A model generated the notes under the pieces. That model was not told the origin of the DNA and ran no database searches. It was given only the letters and a program-made list of their open reading frames with translations. Below are positions 63,065 through 64,000 of a stretch of DNA of 64,000 nt, in pieces (positions within the stretch are counted from its first letter, which is position 1; each line of letters opens with the position of its first letter). The stretch comes from Pseudomonas veronii (GTDB lineage Bacteria; Pseudomonadota; Gammaproteobacteria; Pseudomonadales; Pseudomonadaceae): the NCBI RefSeq assembly GCF_001439695.1, contig NZ_JYLL01000009.1, positions 124,001-188,000 on the forward strand. The letters are read 5' to 3'. The position numbers and the translations under genes are program-made.

Positions 63065-64000
63065 ATGAGCAGTACCTTCTTCATCCCCGCCGTTAACATC
63101 ATGGGCACTGACTGCCTTGACGACGCGATGGTCGCCATTCGCAACTACGGTTTTCGCAAGGCCCTGATCGTTACCGACGCCGGCCTGGCGAAGGCGGGCG
63201 TGGCCAGCATGATCGCCGAGAAACTGGCGATGCAGGACATCGATTCGGTGATCTACGACGGCGCCAAGCCCAACCCCAATGTGGACAACGTCGAGAAAGG
63301 CCTCGCGCTGTTGCAGCAGAGCGCCTGTGATTTCGTGGTGTCCCTGGGCGGCGGCTCGCCCCATGACTGCGCCAAGGGCATCGCACTGTGCGCGACCAAT
63401 GGCGGGCATATCGGCGACTACGAAGGCGTCGATCAATCGAGCAAGCCGCAACTGCCGCTGGTGGCCATCAACACCACCGCCGGCACCGCCAGCGAGATGA
63501 CCCGTTTCTGCATCATCACCGACGAAACCCGTCACGTGAAAATGGCCATCGTCGACCGCAACGTCACGCCGCTGTTGTCGGTCAACGACCCGTCGCTGAT
63601 GGTCGGCATGCCCAAGGGCCTCACCGCCGCCACCGGCATGGACGCCCTGACCCACGCCATCGAAGCCTACGTATCCACCGCCGCCACGCCGATCACCGAC
63701 GCCTGCGCGATCAAGGCCATCGAACTGATCAGCGCCAACCTGCGCCTGGCGGTACGCGACGGCACCGACAAGGCCGCGCGGGAAAACATGGCCTATGCGC
63801 AGTTCCTCGCCGGCATGGCGTTCAACAACGCCTCCCTGGGTTTCGTGCATGCCATGGCCCACCAACTGGGCGGCCTGTACGACTTGCCCCACGGCGTGTG
63901 CAACGCGGTATTGCTGCCCCATGTGCAGAGTTTCAACGCCAGCGTCAGTGCCAAGCGCTTGAGCGACGTCGGCCGTGCGCTGGGTGCGGACATCAACGGC
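63065..64000 (+). CDS. yiaY: Iron-containing alcohol dehydrogenase (YiaY type; 3' part beyond window)
   Basis: The first 312 codons of a group III (Fe-dependent) alcohol dehydrogenase of about 382 residues. The NAD-binding region is [18 protein letters not shown] (GGGSPHD, 95-101). The iron ligands are Asp193 and His197 in [12 protein letters not shown], a His of [10 protein letters not shown] (262/266) and His276 in [12 protein letters not shown] is preceded by CTCTGAGGATTCGCC. It oxidises or reduces short alcohols and aldehydes with NAD(P). A perfect ANR site upstream suggests low-oxygen induction. The C-terminus is not visible. Confidence 0.92.
   Translation, partial: MSSTFFIPAVNIMGTDCLDDAMVAIRNYGFRKALIVTDAGLAKAGVASMIAEKLAMQDIDSVIYDGAKPNPNVDNVEKGLALLQQSACDFVVSLGGGSPHDCAKGIALCATNGGHIGDYEGVDQSSKPQLPLVAINTTAGTASEMTRFCIITDETRHVKMAIVDRNVTPLLSVNDPSLMVGMPKGLTAATGMDALTHAIEAYVSTAATPITDACAIKAIELISANLRLAVRDGTDKAARENMAYAQFLAGMAFNNASLGFVHAMAHQLGGLYDLPHGVCNAVLLPHVQSFNASVSAKRLSDVGRALGADING

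Overview
The window is a chromosomal stretch of a Pseudomonas of the fluorescens group. This is inferred from several signs: the gene families (xenB-type ene-reductase, OlsBA, RapA, OprD porin, EmhABC/TtgABC efflux), a high G+C codon style throughout, and at least eight intergenic REP-type palindromes of the GTGGGAGGGGGC and GTAGGAGCGAGC kinds typical of that group. I see no rRNA, tRNA, insertion sequence, prophage or CRISPR array. The window starts inside livM and ends inside an iron-dependent alcohol dehydrogenase gene.

Layout. 1-3.0 kb: branched-chain amino acid uptake genes (livM, livH, binding protein). 3.4-6.7 kb: a DUF2288 gene, a 725-residue tubulin/FtsZ-like protein and a YkgJ-type cysteine-cluster protein. 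7.0-14.3 kb: a Spinster-type MFS transporter, rapA, a small hypothetical gene, then a class-V aminotransferase-like enzyme, a RidA-family gene that has lost its middle, and a LysR regulator. 14.5-17.1 kb: three small conserved-looking genes around a Pit phosphate transporter. 17.6-28.3 kb: the complete protocatechuate branch of the beta-ketoadipate pathway (pcaR, pcaK, pcaIJ, pcaF, pcaHG, pcaT, pcaB, pcaD, pcaC). Paired CGATAATCG operators lie in front of both pcaR and pcaI. 28.4-32.6 kb: two paralogous proteins, each an RTX-like calcium-binding repeat region followed by an M91 (NleD/HopH1-type) zinc metallopeptidase domain, flanking a polysaccharide deacetylase lipoprotein. 32.6-40.8 kb: an OprD porin, then the emhABC efflux operon and its divergent repressor emhR with a recognisable TtgR/EmhR operator.

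41-46 kb: an arsR-MFS-xenB operon, ACP phosphodiesterase, and olsB-olsA for ornithine lipids. 46.2-49.4 kb: a beta-lactamase-fold hydrolase, a small Cys-rich membrane protein, a YceI protein and a phospholipase D/cardiolipin synthase, followed by a 9-bp tandem repeat. 49.6-57.6 kb: BglX, a LemA plus two-TPM-protein cluster, a methyltransferase, an EamA exporter, and a DJ-1/PfpI plus ribbon-helix-helix pair. 57.6-61.8 kb: an iron-type cell-surface signalling unit (TonB receptor with STN domain, FecR, ECF sigma). 61.9-64 kb: a DUF4917 SIR2-like protein, and the alcohol dehydrogenase behind a perfect ANR box.

Most unusual content: the paired M91-RTX proteins and the stand-alone tubulin-like gene. 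The shortened RidA gene and the ArsR operator region are next. All functional claims come from reading motifs and gene order; no database search was run.
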